This document shows positions 43,204 through 54,514 of a stretch of 64,000 bases of DNA, piece after piece; positions within the stretch are counted from its first letter, which is position 1, and each line of letters opens with the position of its first letter. This DNA comes from Primula veris (lineage: Eukaryota; Streptophyta; Magnoliopsida; Ericales; Primulaceae): positions 9,269,752-9,333,751 of the forward strand of contig OY821742.1 of NCBI GenBank assembly GCA_963682055.1, given 5' to 3'. The translations under genes were made by a program, and so were the position numbers. The notes under the pieces were generated by a model. It searched no databases and had not been told where the DNA came from. It was given only the letters and a program-made list of their open reading frames with translations.

Positions 43204-43497
43204 CTAGGGGGAAGTCGATCGGTATCGATGAGAGGGCCCGGCAGAGACATTCCTGTCCCGAAGTGTCGGGTTCCCCCTCAACACCTCATTCTCTTCGACT
43301 AGAGCCCGACGAGCACGTCGGCAATAATCCAGCTCAGACCTTAGCCAAGTCAATTTCCGAACCATCTCGATATGGTGATAACGCATCACCTTTAACTCCT
43401 CTTCAGCATCCTTCAACAGCTTTAATGCATGGCCATAGGAGGCTTCAAAAGCCTCCACTTGCAAAACCAATGTAGATTTGGTTGAAGAACCTTCCAT
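43204..43497 (-). CDS. LTR antisense gene 1 (3' LTR copy), coiled-coil protein, 97 aa
   Basis: ATG at 43497 (MEGSSTKSTLVLQVEAFEAS), then a helix with heptad-like Leu (HALKLLKDAEEELKVMRYHH; LDYCRRARRALVEENEVL), ending GPSHRYRSTSP. A TATAAATA lies about 85 bp upstream (43582-43589, minus strand). The frame is open 24 codons further but those residues (FFTISPLSLYII) look like untranslated leader. Only this LTR has the whole gene; the 5' LTR copy is cut. Function unknown. Confidence 0.6.
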   Translation of the reverse strand: MEGSSTKSTLVLQVEAFEASYGHALKLLKDAEEELKVMRYHHIEMVRKLTWLRSELDYCRRARRALVEENEVLRGNPTLRDRNVSAGPSHRYRSTSP

Positions 43498-44058
43498 TTT
43501 TAGAAAATTATAAGATAAAATTCTGTATATAATGTAGAGAGATAAGGGGGAGATTGTGAAGAAATTCATATCTTAAGAAGGTATTTATAGATAAATTAAG
43601 GAAGGATTAATGTGGAGAATTGCAACCGTTCGTCAAAAGACGCTAGAAAACATGGGAAATTGAAAAGGTGCGTCTGTTGAGAAGAAATATTTGGGTTCAC
43701 GCCAGTATTTAAAGAGGGTAAATCTCTAAAAAGCTTCTACACGTGTCAGTTACGCCAGCATTCAAATAGGGAAGTGCAATAGTGTCAAGATTTAAAGGAT
43801 AAGATTTGTGCACAGGGCTCAAGAAATCCCATTACTTCCTAAATGCAGAGACTAAGAAGATTTAGTGGATAAGGTCAAGTACAAGACCCAAGAAAAATCA
43901 TTAATGAAGACACACGCGTGCGGAGTAAAGGGAAAATTGCATTGGGAAAATAAATCATATAAGAACAAGAGAAAGAAGAGTTTTCATTAATCACCGATAA
44001 ATTTATTACAAGATGCTACTCGACAAAATGACATTACAAAAAAGAAAGGAAAAGAGAA

Positions 44059-44403
44059 TTATTTTGTAGGACCAGCTTCATCCTCGGGCCTCTTCTTAGA
44101 CCGAGCATACACTTCCTTGAGGGCCAATTTATAAGCCCTCTTGGAAGCAATATGCCTCTCTCTAGAAGCCTCAAGCTCTTTGATCCGAGCATGAGCCCAA
44201 ATATTGTCGATCAGAGACCTCTGATATTCCTTCTCCATGGCCTCCAAGCGCTCGTCCATCTCAGCAGCTCGGCGAGCCTCCATGGTTAAAGAGGCCACCC
44301 TCCTTTCGAGGATACGAGCCTTGCTAACCTCCTCCTCTAGATGGGCAACATATTCGGAAAGATTGTCACTACTATTTTCACGAGGAGAAGCCAATTGTTT
44401 CAT
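44059..44403 (-). CDS. LTR antisense gene 2 (3' LTR copy), coiled-coil protein, 114 aa
   Basis: Same length as its 5' LTR copy, with a few replacements (MKQLASPRENSSDNLSEY). The second Met is Leu here, so the first ATG (44403) must be used if it is translated. TATAAAAG at 44438-44445 (minus strand), 35 bp upstream. Coiled coil over most of its length, end RPEDEAGPTK. Confidence 0.6.
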   Translation of the reverse strand: MKQLASPRENSSDNLSEYVAHLEEEVSKARILERRVASLTMEARRAAEMDERLEAMEKEYQRSLIDNIWAHARIKELEASRERHIASKRAYKLALKEVYARSKKRPEDEAGPTK

Positions 44404-44678
44404 TAAGAGAATTATACAAAAAGACAGATACAGCCCCCTTTTATAGGAAGAAGTAACGGGGAAGATCAGAAGTCATCTCGAAGAAAGACAAACCCTCGAG
44501 CTTCTCAGAGATATTTAATGCCCAATTAGCCACGGTTCAAGTCCAATTGAGTCATCCAATGAGGTATTAAAGAAATAAACAGACAGGAATGAAAATAGGA
44601 AATATTTTATTAATATTTTCAATAATGTGATTACAACTAGGTAATGATATCTAATACAAAAGAAATCACAAAAGTTAA

Positions 44679-44990
44679 TTATTCCGAGGAAGGACCTGCT
44701 TCATCATCATCCGATCCCGGTTTGGTCCGATCATGCAGCTCCTTAAAAGCAAGCTTATAGGCCCTCTTTGCTGCCTTTTCCTTAGCCAGGGAAGACTCGA
44801 GCCTCTTTATACGTTCAAAGGCCCAATCCAGGTCGGCCATCGTCAAGTGATGAGCCGCGTCCATATCAGACAGCCTTTTTGTCACATCCGCCAGTTTCTT
44901 TTTCATGCCGCGAACCTTCTTGACCTCATTCTCCAAGTAAGCGACGTAATCTGAAGAATGGTCTCTAGTAGAACCATTGGGAGAAGCCAT
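44679..44990 (-). CDS. LTR antisense gene 3 (3' LTR copy), coiled-coil protein, 103 aa
   Basis: ATG at 44990 (MASPNGSTRDH); TATAAAAGG at 45042-45050 (minus strand). It differs from the 5' LTR copy at only a few residues (for example KVRGMK for KARGMK) and stays open. Paralogous to gene 2: shared MASP start, YVA-LE-EV-KAR block, KRAYKLA block and DEAGP end. Confidence 0.6.
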   Translation of the reverse strand: MASPNGSTRDHSSDYVAYLENEVKKVRGMKKKLADVTKRLSDMDAAHHLTMADLDWAFERIKRLESSLAKEKAAKRAYKLAFKELHDRTKPGSDDDEAGPSSE

Positions 44991-45483
44991 TAAGCCGCAG
45001 TCGAAATAATAATAAATGGGATAATGAAGGATGGGGCACTTCCTTTTATAGTAGATAACTGTTGGAAAGATCAAGGGTTTCCCTCGAAAAAAGATACCAA
45101 GATAAGACTTCTTAATGACCTCAAATGGGCCCCAGGAAACATTCATAAATCTATCGTGTTTCTCGATGAAGCCTTGGGAACAACAAAACCGAAGCAATAT
45201 CCTCGACATACCGATCATGACTCCCTCGACGTGGAGACCACACCGAGGAAGTCAGGGAGCACTTGATAGAACATAAAAATGGGACCCGAATATATCTATT
45301 CGGTTACGAATCGATCCACCCATCATAGAGGGGTATCCAATGCTTGAATGGGTTATCACATGCATTTCTTTGAGAATAAGAGTGGATGTCACTAAAAGCC
45401 CAAGCCCACTTAACAAGGAACTCATGTCTGAAGAATCCCATGAGATTGAGACATTTGTCAACATCCTATGAGGCATAATTGCC

Positions 45484-45491
45484 TATAAATA
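45484..45491 (+). promoter_or_regulatory. TATA box of gypsy element 1, 3' LTR
   Basis: GCCTATAAATAGCC, identical to the 5' LTR box at 30024. In the 3' LTR it would drive outward transcription into the copia remnant. Confidence 0.6.
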
Positions 45492-45818
45492 GCCAAGTAT
45501 CCCCACTAAGAAAGGGACCAGAAAACACATCCCAAAAATATAGAGAGAAGGAGAGAAAAGATAAAAATTTGTCAGAACGTATCACATCAAGAGCCTAACC
45601 GAGCAAGGTAGAGAATCGAACACCGAAGAGAAGAGAAAGATCACATTCAGGATCAAACAGCGAATCCGAGCATAAATATAGTGAAAGAAGTTGTAGTCCG
45701 AACAAGGGCAATTGCCGAATAATAATAAAGATCAAGAAGTGTTCATCGTTTATTGTCAATTCATTATATATTATTGTTGAAAAGCTTAACGCTACCGACC
45801 AAAGTTATGGCTTTGTCA

Positions 45819-46399
45819 GAAGCACTATTAACATGCACATACATATGTTTTTTTATGATTATACACTACATGATACATATTACATATCAATTGGATTTTT
45901 TTCTTTTAACATAATAATTTAAACAGTACACGTCAGCAACAAGGGCATTAAAAAAAACCACCATAAACTCTAACATATATGTAGTCTGACATGCATTCAA
46001 TTAGCAGCTATTGTTTTTTCATATTATTCAAAGAATCAAGTCTCAGTTAAACATCACATGCAATACAAGTATATAGGGGATAAGTTTGACTTATTGATAC
46101 AAACTTGCATATAACATGAGGTTGCACTATTTATGATTAGTTACACAAATTCTTCACACATGGTTATAGTCGTTTAACATGTAATACTATATTAAGTATA
46201 TAACTATGGTCATGCATGTACAGTACTATAACAAGTTAACAAGGATGGTTTAACAAAGGTTAAAACTTATGTACCTTACTCACGTATGTTGTTAAAGATC
46301 GATATAACAAAATTTTAAAAATTCGGATAAAACTCAAGTTTTATTGATATAATATTCAGAATCCTAATATCTCAATTTTCGAGAGCAGTGCTGATAACG
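45819..46399 (-). other. Copia interior next to its 5' LTR
   Basis: AT-rich, no gene recognised. Adjacent to the 5' LTR the minus strand reads CGTTATCAGCACTGC, in the position of the copia primer binding site. Downstream gag is not recognisable. Confidence 0.5.
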
Positions 46400-46629
46400 T
46401 ATTGTAATACTATTAGTTACGTATTTATGAGACAAAAGTAGAGAAGGCAAACGGTATCTTATTAAAGAATGTGTATGAATACAAGACTCTTAAGCCGCTT
46501 TATATAGATAGAGTGTAGGGTTACAAGACCTAAAAAAAAATCTCAAATTAAGCCCAACTAAAAATACATAAAATAGGGTAAAAGACATCAATTAAAATAT
46601 TTTAGAGTTTTCTAGAATCTTTTACAACA
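46400..46629 (-). repeat. Copia 5' LTR
   Basis: Reads TATTGTAATACTATTAG at the left and TTTTACAACA at the right on the plus strand, matching 19397-19625 throughout with many substitutions. The outer flank ATTTT (46630-46634) equals the flank of the other LTR. Confidence 0.8.
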
Positions 46630-46921
46630 ATTTTCCGTTTGTTGCTCATTTTTCCGTATCTCATTATTTCATTTGTTAATATTTAAAAGCTTCATTTTAT
46701 TCAATTATTAATACATTTCATTTTCCTTTCATTTCCCGTTATGGACAAACATCTCTTGAAGAAGATGGGGAAGAGGGGACTAAGGGTCCTATATATTGAC
46801 TTTGGCGAGGGTAATTCTTCTAAGATTTATCTAGAAATATATTTTATTTATAATATTCTGGCATGATCCTAGCTAGAATCTAGAAAAATAATCGTAGCTT
46901 GGAAAGATATATATATATATA

Positions 46922-47747
46922 TAGTATCGGTACGGAATCGACCTTTTTGAACTCATACAAATACCGTACCGAACTAGTTTGGTTTTCAAAAATTAGTATC
47001 ATTACCGAACCAAACAAATCGGGACAATGTCGGTCGGTATCGGTTCGGTATCAGTTTTATACCAAATATGTAATAACTACAAAAATATAGAAACTCAACT
47101 ACTCAATGACTCATGAAGAAAAAGAACATTAACTTTCAAAATCAAAATCAATATCTTATAAAATCAACAATGAAGTATTCTCAAGAGCAAAATAAATCCC
47201 AAAAACAATAAAAATTAAAAACTCAGAAATAAAAAAACGACAATATTCCAGTAACTTGAAACATTAAAATGAAGATTGTAAAAAAATATTAGATAAGAAA
47301 ATCCAGAAGTAAATATGAGTATATAGGAAAAATTTGACCAAATAAAATGAATTTGGTAAAAAATCACATCTTTTTTTTAAAATAGAAAGATTGTCTTAAT
47401 AATTTGTAAAATACATGGCAATGTTTTTATTTTGTGAAAGATATTATTCCTAATTTACTAAGCTTGAAATATATGTGATTGACTGATTGTAAGGTAATTG
47501 AGAAAATAGGGAAACATAGTATAACTCATTTATATTTTATCCGCATGTTTATATACAGAGTATAAATTCGGTTCGGTACGGTACAATATCGGTACAATTA
47601 ATTTTGTACCGGAACCGAACCAGTTTATACAAAACGGTATGGTACAGCCAAACCGAAATTTCGGTATACCGAAAATTCGGTACCGACTGATTCGGTTCGG
47701 TTTGAAAATAGATCGGTTGGTACGGATCGGTACAAAATGACCACCCC

Positions 47748-47749
<2 letters not shown>
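46922..47749. mobile_element. Non-autonomous hAT-like element in a (TA)n tract
   Basis: The right end TAGGGGTGGTCATTTTG (other strand) and subterminal TACCGAACC/GGTTCGGTA motifs match the element at 1877-2528; the left end is worn (TAGTATCGG). It sits between (TA)n runs (46905-46921, 47750-47775), consistent with an 8-bp TATATATA target duplication. No transposase. Confidence 0.7.
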
Positions 47750-47775
<26 letters not shown>

Positions 47776-47783
<8 letters not shown>

Positions 47784-49002
47784 AGGGTTTCCCTTATTTT
47801 CAACGTAAGTGTCACTTTAAACGCTACATATAATTCTATTATTTATTGCAAAAACCACAAGCAAAAGATTTGCATGATTTTCGTGAATAAATTACACTAA
47901 ACACTTTGTGACAGTTATTCTTCTCAACACTGTGTTTGCCGACGGGTTTTGGTCAATACACATACACATGTTTTGGGAGTACCTAATTTGGCTTTAAATG
48001 TTCACTTAGTTTACTAAAAATGACACTTTCCAACTTTTTATTCTATTCATGGGGCAATTTGCGTCAAGTTCCAAAAAGGGGACTCAGACTCAACCGGAAA
48101 GCGATAAAAGAGTACTCAGACTCTTCATTTAGTAACCGTCGGATATATTTTTAAAAAAATCTAACGGTGGATACTTAATTATATTTAGATTAAGGAAAAA
48201 GAAAATAAATAAAGAAAAGGATCCAATTGGGGCGGATTTAGAATTTTTACTTTACAAGGGCATAATTTTTATTTTTCAAAAAATGAGAAAGCGACAATGT
48301 AATATGGTTGTGTGAAAACATGAGTGTTTTTTCGGTAATAGCTTGATAAAAAATATATATAATCTCAACATAGTTAAATGAAAAGGTTACAATCAATTCT
48401 AATTATATACGAACAATGCCAATCAAGTATAACAATTTTAAATTCATCATTTTATTCTGTTTATTAAGAAATTTCAGTATAACTCAGTCAAATCGATATC
48501 TCAAGTATTATAACAATTAAGTATAAAATTACATAGATTATTTTTATTTCCAAATAAAATGTGTATTGATAAAATATAAATAATTAACATACCATTTATT
48601 CCCATCAAAATACGTTTGTAAAGAAAAATTTGACAACACAATTCTAGTATCGTGATACACAAAATTGAAATAGAAGCTAGATAAGTGACAATAAAATAAA
48701 ACCAATAAATTATTTAGCTAAGTGATAAGGTTTGCTAATATCACATATTTGGTCTCTGTTAATGAAACAAAAATATCTAACTAATGGATTGGAAAAAAGA
48801 AAAGAATATACTAGCTATAGGCGTGACCCGTGACCCCCCTGCCCCCTCTGCATTCGCCACTTGAATTCAAGTGTTTTATTAGTTGATATATTTTAACGTT
48901 TATATTTTAAATTTTATTTCACGATAGACCATGCAAGGGTTCTCAATATTTCTTAGGGTTTTATTGCTTGGGACATCACCGAATTTTAAAAATGAACGGG
49001 AT
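47776..49002. other. AT-rich intergenic DNA
   Basis: No gene or clear element seen. A patch near 48820-48860 (GACCCCCCTGCCCCCTCTGC) looks like a worn hAT-type terminus. Confidence 0.45.
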
Positions 49003-49800
49003 ATATATCTAGTGTATTATTTTTGTTTATAGTTTTTTTGTTAGTCATAATATTAAAATGAACAAATATTTGATGGTTAATAAAAGTGGAGCGTGAGAGC
49101 TCCGCCTATGGGGAGAGTCTGGTACTCCTATTCCATCAAATTCACACTCTTAAACTTTATTAAGTTCAAGTGAAAAAAATAGATTATTTTTACTACTTTT
49201 TAATTTGTTTTGTTAAGCTTATTAATTCGGGCAAATTAACACACCAACTAGGGATATATTATGATTGTTTGCCCTTTTGTTACATAGTTTTTTCCTACAC
49301 ACTAAAATAATTCGTGAAAGTACGAGGGTAACAATAGTATTTTCCTTGGAAACCTACTAAAGTTATCGTCCGTGAAACTGTTTGGTTGTTGGCGTAGATA
49401 GTTATATCTAGTGTATTATTTTTGTTTATAGTTTTTTTGTTAGTCATAATATTAAAATGAACAAATATTTGATGGTTAATAAAAGTGGAGCGTGAGAGCT
49501 CCGCCTATGGGGAGAGTCTGTTACTCCTATTCCATCAAGTTCACACTCTTAAACTTTATTAAGTTCAAGTGAAAAAAATAGATTATTTTTACTACTTTTT
49601 AATTTGTTTTGTTAAGCTTATTAATTCGGGCAAATTAACACACCAACTAGGGATATATTATGATTGTTTGCCCTTTTGTTACATAGTTTTTTCCTACACA
49701 CTAAAATAATTCGTGAAAGTACGAGGGTAACAATAGTATTTTCCTTGGAAACCTACTAAAGTTATCGTCCGTGAAACTGTTTGGTTGTTGGCGTAGATAG
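49003..49800. repeat. 399-bp recent tandem duplication
   Basis: The segment from about 49004 to 49402 is repeated at 49403-49800 with only about two or three changes in nearly 400 bp (for example CTGGTACTCC against CTGTTACTCC; ATCAAATTC against ATCAAGTTC). It holds no gene. The near identity implies a recent event or an assembly duplication. Confidence 0.9.
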
Positions 49801-50736
49801 TTTTATGGGGGTTTACTAATTAGGTGTCAGTTAATTAGTAACGAGGAGAGCGTTAGCGGTTGGTTTGTCAATACAACGGCTCGTTACTCGGAGGTTTAAA
49901 CTACTAAATATCAGTTTATTAACATGCGCCATTAATTAATCAATAACTAGCTTATACGACATTATCGACTTGCGAAATATACGAGATTAATGAATTTAAA
50001 GCATGCAAACATATGTAAACATGCAGTAAAAGCAAAGAAAATACTCAAAAACAACATAAAAAGTAAGAACAAGAGATGATTTTACAAGAGATGATCTTAC
50101 AATAAAACCTCGATAAAAGGAAGAATTCGTGCACAGACTCTCAATTTTAATGTAATTTTCTTTCCTCTCTCTAGAACAAATTGGTGATGAAAACAGATAA
50201 AAAGTGATATCAATGTGTGTATTTTTAGAATAGGAGAGATACATATATATTTATCAAAACATAACAAACTCTATCTTTTTCAAATTTTAAAATATAACGG
50301 CAGCTGACCGGTCTGAGCTTCTAGAAGCTTCTTTACTCTATATTGATTTGATTCCGTTTTCCAACTTTATTGTGATTTTTTTGTGGTCCTTTTTATTGTG
50401 AAATCTTCTCTTTTAGTTCTTCTTTTGGTTTTCTTGTGTCCTTTTCTTATTTTTGTGCTAAATTCATGTTTTTTCCTATAAAAATGCAAACAATTGCGAG
50501 TAAATCGGGAAAACACAGAAAAAGACAAAATATGGCTTAAATAAGCCTAAATGTCAAAAAAACTAGGCTAATTCATATCATAGTAACACCCAAAAATAAA
50601 CATTTCGTGGTCTAATCATATTACTCAGATAAATACGTAGATATACACTCGAGAAAACACAAAAACAAACCCGATATCATATGTTTTAACATTATAGTCT
50701 CCTTTGCATAATTTGTAATATATATTTTTTCTAGAA
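49801..50736. other. AT-rich intergenic DNA
   Basis: No gene. The stretch 50340-50600 has an LTR-like texture (TTTTTCCTATAAAAATGC near 50470) but no matching partner in the window. Confidence 0.4.
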
Positions 50737-51100
50737 TGTTAAAAAATCTGTTTTCCGTTAATGTTCCACATTGATGGGTTATTGATCTTAATATATGCTT
50801 TATTTATGAGTTCCTCTCATTTCCATCATAAGATTTTTTGGTGAAAATTGATGGATTCTAATATGGTATCAGATGGGGCTTTCTTTGTTTCTTGTTTGTT
50901 AGGCTCCCCCATTGTTTCGTTTTTTACACTTGTTGGCATGTGGCCCATTGGGCGTTTGTTTAGCTATGCCCACAAGTAAGGGGCATTGTTGAATATTGTT
51001 CCCACATTGATGGGTTATTTATCCTAATCTATGCTTATATATATAAGTTTCTCTCCTTACTATCACAAACACTTTTGCTGTGAATAGATAGATTCTAATA
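50737..51100 (+). mobile_element. Possible TRIM (miniature LTR retrotransposon)
   Basis: Two related terminal segments, 50737-50863 and 50987-51100, share ATTGATGGGTTATT, TTCTCT/TCCTCT and GATTCTAATA blocks. Directly after the first is TGGTATCAGATGGGGC, an initiator-methionine tRNA primer binding site; directly before the second is AAGTAAGGGGCA, a plausible polypurine tract. The ~120-bp interior has no coding frame. This is the TRIM layout. A clean 5-bp target duplication was not found, and the first terminal repeat is diverged. Confidence 0.6.
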
Positions 51101-51850
51101 TTTTCACTCAGTTATATTTTTTATGATGAAAGCAATCAATAAAGTATTAGCGATGTTCATTAGGCACTTAAACAAAAGTGTGGGCAAGTGAGGAGAATAA
51201 CAACTTATTGAGTGCCCCGACTAATTCCATGAGTACGTCCCACATTTTTGTCCGATGGGAGGGTTATTTGGCAGTCACACAGTCGTCTGAGGTGCTGTTA
51301 ATTGGGATAATTCTTCTTCTTTTTCTCTTATTTTTTTAATCAAAATTGACAGATTAGGGCAAGTTGTACCTAGTAAATTAGGTATTTTAGGCAAATTGTT
51401 ATTTGAACGAATTGTTAGGCCCAATATGGCACGACCTCTTCCTAGATCTCGCACATCGCACCGGTTTTGCCTCCTTTTGTACTAACTATGTACTTATGAT
51501 TGACTACGGAAATATGTATGATTTGTGCTAATTAGGTTAAGTTAGTTTGCTATGGGCAAATGATCCAAAATTTTAGTTGATATAGGCAAATGATCCAAAA
51601 TTGGATCTTTTATTATATTTTTAAACCCAACAAAAATTCAACAATCACAGATGTTTCGTGGTGTCTCCCGACTTTTGTGAAAGCCTCAACGTATTACTCC
51701 GGTTATAAGAACCAGCGAACGATAGGACCGAGGATTGCTATCCACTTCATACTAGGATGCCTAATCATCCTCATTCTGACTCTCAACCTTTACATCGTCA
51801 AGGTCTGATGAGTTTGAGAAATCGTTGAATATGTATCGTTAAATATCTAT
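51101..51850. other. Intergenic DNA with an unassigned 72-codon frame
   Basis: The frame at 51590-51808 (plus) has ordinary base composition, unlike its surroundings, and ends with a hydrophobic stretch (IHFILGCLIILILTLNLYIV). It has no recognisable domain, no start context and could be a decayed transposon piece. Not called a gene. Confidence 0.35.
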
Positions 51851-52010
51851 CACTACAAAAAGATGTTTCAATCCAGGACGGAGCTTGTGATAGATTTTTC
51901 CTCAATACTCTTATTGCAGACGGATTCGCGACATATTTTAGATTTACTGAAAGATTTTGTTATTTCTTGACAGATTTATGACAGATTTGGCCGTCTCTAA
52001 TTGAACTTAA
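51851..52010. mobile_element. CACTA-like end fragment
   Basis: Starts CACTACAAAAAGATG and contains GACGGATTCGCGACA and TTTGGCCGTCTCTAATTG motifs like CACTA subterminal repeats. No opposite end was found, so it is a fragment or has a decayed right end. Confidence 0.45.
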
Positions 52011-52335
52011 TTTATATTTATTTATTATTATTTTAGTATGTAAACATTATTTCACATTTCATTTCAATTAATTATGTGGGATTTCTACTGTATTTATATG
52101 ATTTAATTAGTTAAGAATATCTATTTATTAGCTTTTTTTCTTTAGCTTAGTTTAGTATAATTGGCAGTTAGTAGATGTGTTTGACTGCAGATATATTTTA
52201 TTTGATTCAGTTTAGTTTTATTTGGATAATTTCCCTGTCTGTGTTAGTTTTTGTTTTTTTTCAAATATCTGCATGTTTTACATTTGCAAATTTTTTGATT
52301 AAATGACATACATTGGTTTTGTTTTGCTATTTAGT

Positions 52336-52615
52336 ACTACATCCTCCCGAAATAAGTGTCTTTCTTTCCCTTTTGAGACGTCCCAAAATAAGTGTCAATT
52401 TTTTAGTAATTTTTTTATTTTTATTTTTTAAATATCTATTTTTGTTAGTTTAAACATATCGAAATTGTACTTTAAACCTCACATTTTAAGTAAAAAATAG
52501 TTTTTGTTTAAAAATTTTGATTTTTAATTATTTTTTGTTGAGTTTTAACCGAAATTGTTTCAAATACTTAAATAACACGATTTTCGAAACATGACATTTA
52601 TTTTGATAGGGTAAG
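52336..52615. mobile_element. Stowaway-like MITE
   Basis: The left end reads TACTACATCCTCCCGAAATA with AAATAAGTGTC blocks, the right end carries ATGACATTTATTTTGATAGG, an inverted version. CTCCCTCCGTCCCAAAATAAGTGTC-like ends are typical of a common plant MITE with TA target duplications. About 280 bp, AT-rich middle, no coding. Confidence 0.6.
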
Positions 52616-54514
52616 AGTAGTTGTTTATGTTTACACGAAGAGTAAATACAATCAGATCATACTTATCCATAGCTCATGGTTCATAAGAGATATAAAGAGT
52701 CCCTTGAAAGATATAAGATAGAGCAAAGTTCGAAAAAGTTAAAAAAGTCACAAGTCATAGCTAGTCATGATCAATTGAACTACGAGTTGCGACGTTGGAC
52801 AAATACTAAGAAATTAAGAAAATAGCTGAACAAAGTTTTATTTTTTATTTTTTGCAAGCATAATGAAGACTTATATTTGGAATAATGAGGTACTATATAT
52901 AAACTTTACCCGTAGAATAAAATTAATTCATCTTTCATTTTTTCCATCCCAATTAAATAATTTTGTTTTGTTTTGAAATGTGCAGTGTTTTTAAATATTC
53001 CTTATACACGCATATCATTATTTAATATATTTAGGCATATTCTAAAGTATATACAAACATCAATTAATCGAATTAATGTATTCTTTACTTAAAAAAATAA
53101 AGTGGACCATATTTTAAAAATTAAGATTTAATATTTGGAGTTAGGAAATGGTGGACACATGTCAGCTTGCTGTTAGAATAATTGGATAAGTTTTCAATAT
53201 AAAAACAATAAATAAATTCACATGTGAGTAAGTGACAATGATAGTTGATATTGATACATTATTTCAAAAGATTTTTCCTTCTGAGTAAGGGAATATGCCC
53301 GCATCACATTTGATCCTATGGGTATAATTAAACATAAATCAATATACAGTAATTTTGATTTGGACATTTATAATTACTGAAGAAATGTAAGTTAGATATT
53401 CCTAAAACCGTACGTTCAGTTAATTTTAAAGTCATCATATAATAATAGAAAATGTTAAGAGTTTACTTTTTAAAACTTGTTGACATGATCAATCCACTTA
53501 ATAACTACTTTTTATTTTGAAGGTACAACTTATAATATTTATATAGGACTAATGGAGATACATTTCACTGTGATCCAGTTTAATGTACCTATATATATAT
53601 ATATGCGGTACGATAACGATATCATAAAAATTCTTACCATATTGTATCATTTTCACTCATAACTAAATGTATCCAATGTGATGTTCGTTGGTATACCAAC
53701 TGATTAAATCTATTGAAATGCATGTGTCAACATAAATATATAAGAGTAAAGTAATACTATAAATTATTAATATCTGGTTAGTGGGTATGTCCCTTGCATA
53801 AATTAGGATAATGATTTGCAATATCACTAAAAACCACATAAAAAAACAGATTGCTCGAATTTTATGTCCAGTGTGCTATAATAAGTATAAAAAATTAATT
53901 AGTTAGTGGATGTGTTATAATTTTCGCGCAGACATTAAAAAAAACTTAAACCACTCATAAAAAGAATGTATAAAAAATTGATCGTGTGTTGCTGTATTAT
54001 AGTAGTATCAATTTTTAAACAAATCTTTTAATAAAAGTGTGAAATGGATTACATTGTTGTTTTCAAAGTGGATTAATGTGTTGGTTGCACTAAAAAAAAA
54101 GTGATAACCAAAGTCAACCGATTAGCTTTGCTACTTGCTAATTAAGTTGCTATAGTCAAATTTAAAGGAAAATGATGTATCATAAACAACGAACAAAATG
54201 CATGTGCAGTTCATGTGCTTTATATGTCATCAAAATAATTGGGTTTGATGAATCATCAAATTAAAGTCACAAACAAGCATGTGCAGATTATGCAGATGAC
54301 CATAGTAATACTCAGTTATCGACTTATGTGACATTGTGATGATTTCAAAATGCAAAACTTGCACATTAGTTGCTAAGAAAAGTCCAAAAAGTTTACACAC
54401 TAATACGTCTCGAATGTTGCAAGTGCAAATTAGATTTGTTACACTTTGATCTCTATAATTAATTGCATTTGCATTAAAACAATTTCACAATTGTTCCATA
54501 TATACTATAGTTAA
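52616..54514. other. AT-rich intergenic DNA
   Basis: No gene or clear element recognised. Composition changes sharply to GC-rich at 54515, where gypsy element 2 begins. Confidence 0.5.

Larger units (their letters stand above)
27891..45818 (+). mobile_element. Tat-lineage Ty3/gypsy element 1 with antisense genes (~18 kb)
   Basis: Order: 5'-truncated LTR (27891-30357), PBS (30360), gag (30438), pol with PR, RNase H of the second (archaeal-type) kind and integrase (to 35092), tandem repeats (35183-36450), an antisense gene block (36522-42293), polypurine tract, and full 3' LTR (43021-45818). Extra RNase H, lack of a chromodomain after integrase, 3' tandem repeats and antisense frames are marks of the Tat/Retand/Ogre group. 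The LTRs differ by only about 2% by eye, so the insertion is young relative to its copia host. RT is deleted, so it cannot transpose alone. No target duplication is visible because the left end is lost. Confidence 0.9.
43021..45818 (+). repeat. Gypsy element 1, 3' LTR (complete, 2798 bp)
   Basis: Begins TGACAAAAACC and ends GGCTTTGTCA, so the termini form the inverted pair TGACAAA/TTTGTCA. The polypurine tract adjoins the left end. It contains antisense genes 1-3 in U3, the sense TATA box at 45484, and a U5-like tail. Nearly identical to 27891-30357 over the shared part. At 2.8 kb it is long, as in Tat-group elements. Confidence 0.88.
19397..46629 (-). mobile_element. Ty1/copia element, minus strand, split by nested insertions
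   Basis: LTRs of about 230 bp lie at 19397-19625 (3' LTR) and 46400-46629 (5' LTR) in the same orientation. The outer flanks carry the same 5-bp target duplication, ATTTT (19392-19396 and 46630-46634), which ties the two LTRs to one insertion although they are 27 kb apart. A purine tract (AAGGAGGAG on the minus strand) adjoins the 3' LTR. Between the LTRs are the broken copia pol, a solo LTR, an LTR fragment, an A/T-rich minisatellite structure and a whole gypsy element. The LTRs are clearly diverged, so the insertion is old. Confidence 0.85.

Noticed and set aside
42923..43207. Plus-strand Glu/Lys-rich frame of 94 codons
   Set aside because: Same purine-rich tract read the other way; it crosses the LTR boundary and has no domain.
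51590..51808. Small membrane-protein gene of 72 codons
   Set aside because: One hydrophobic stretch only; no neighbours, promoter or family support. Kept as a note in the spacer entry.
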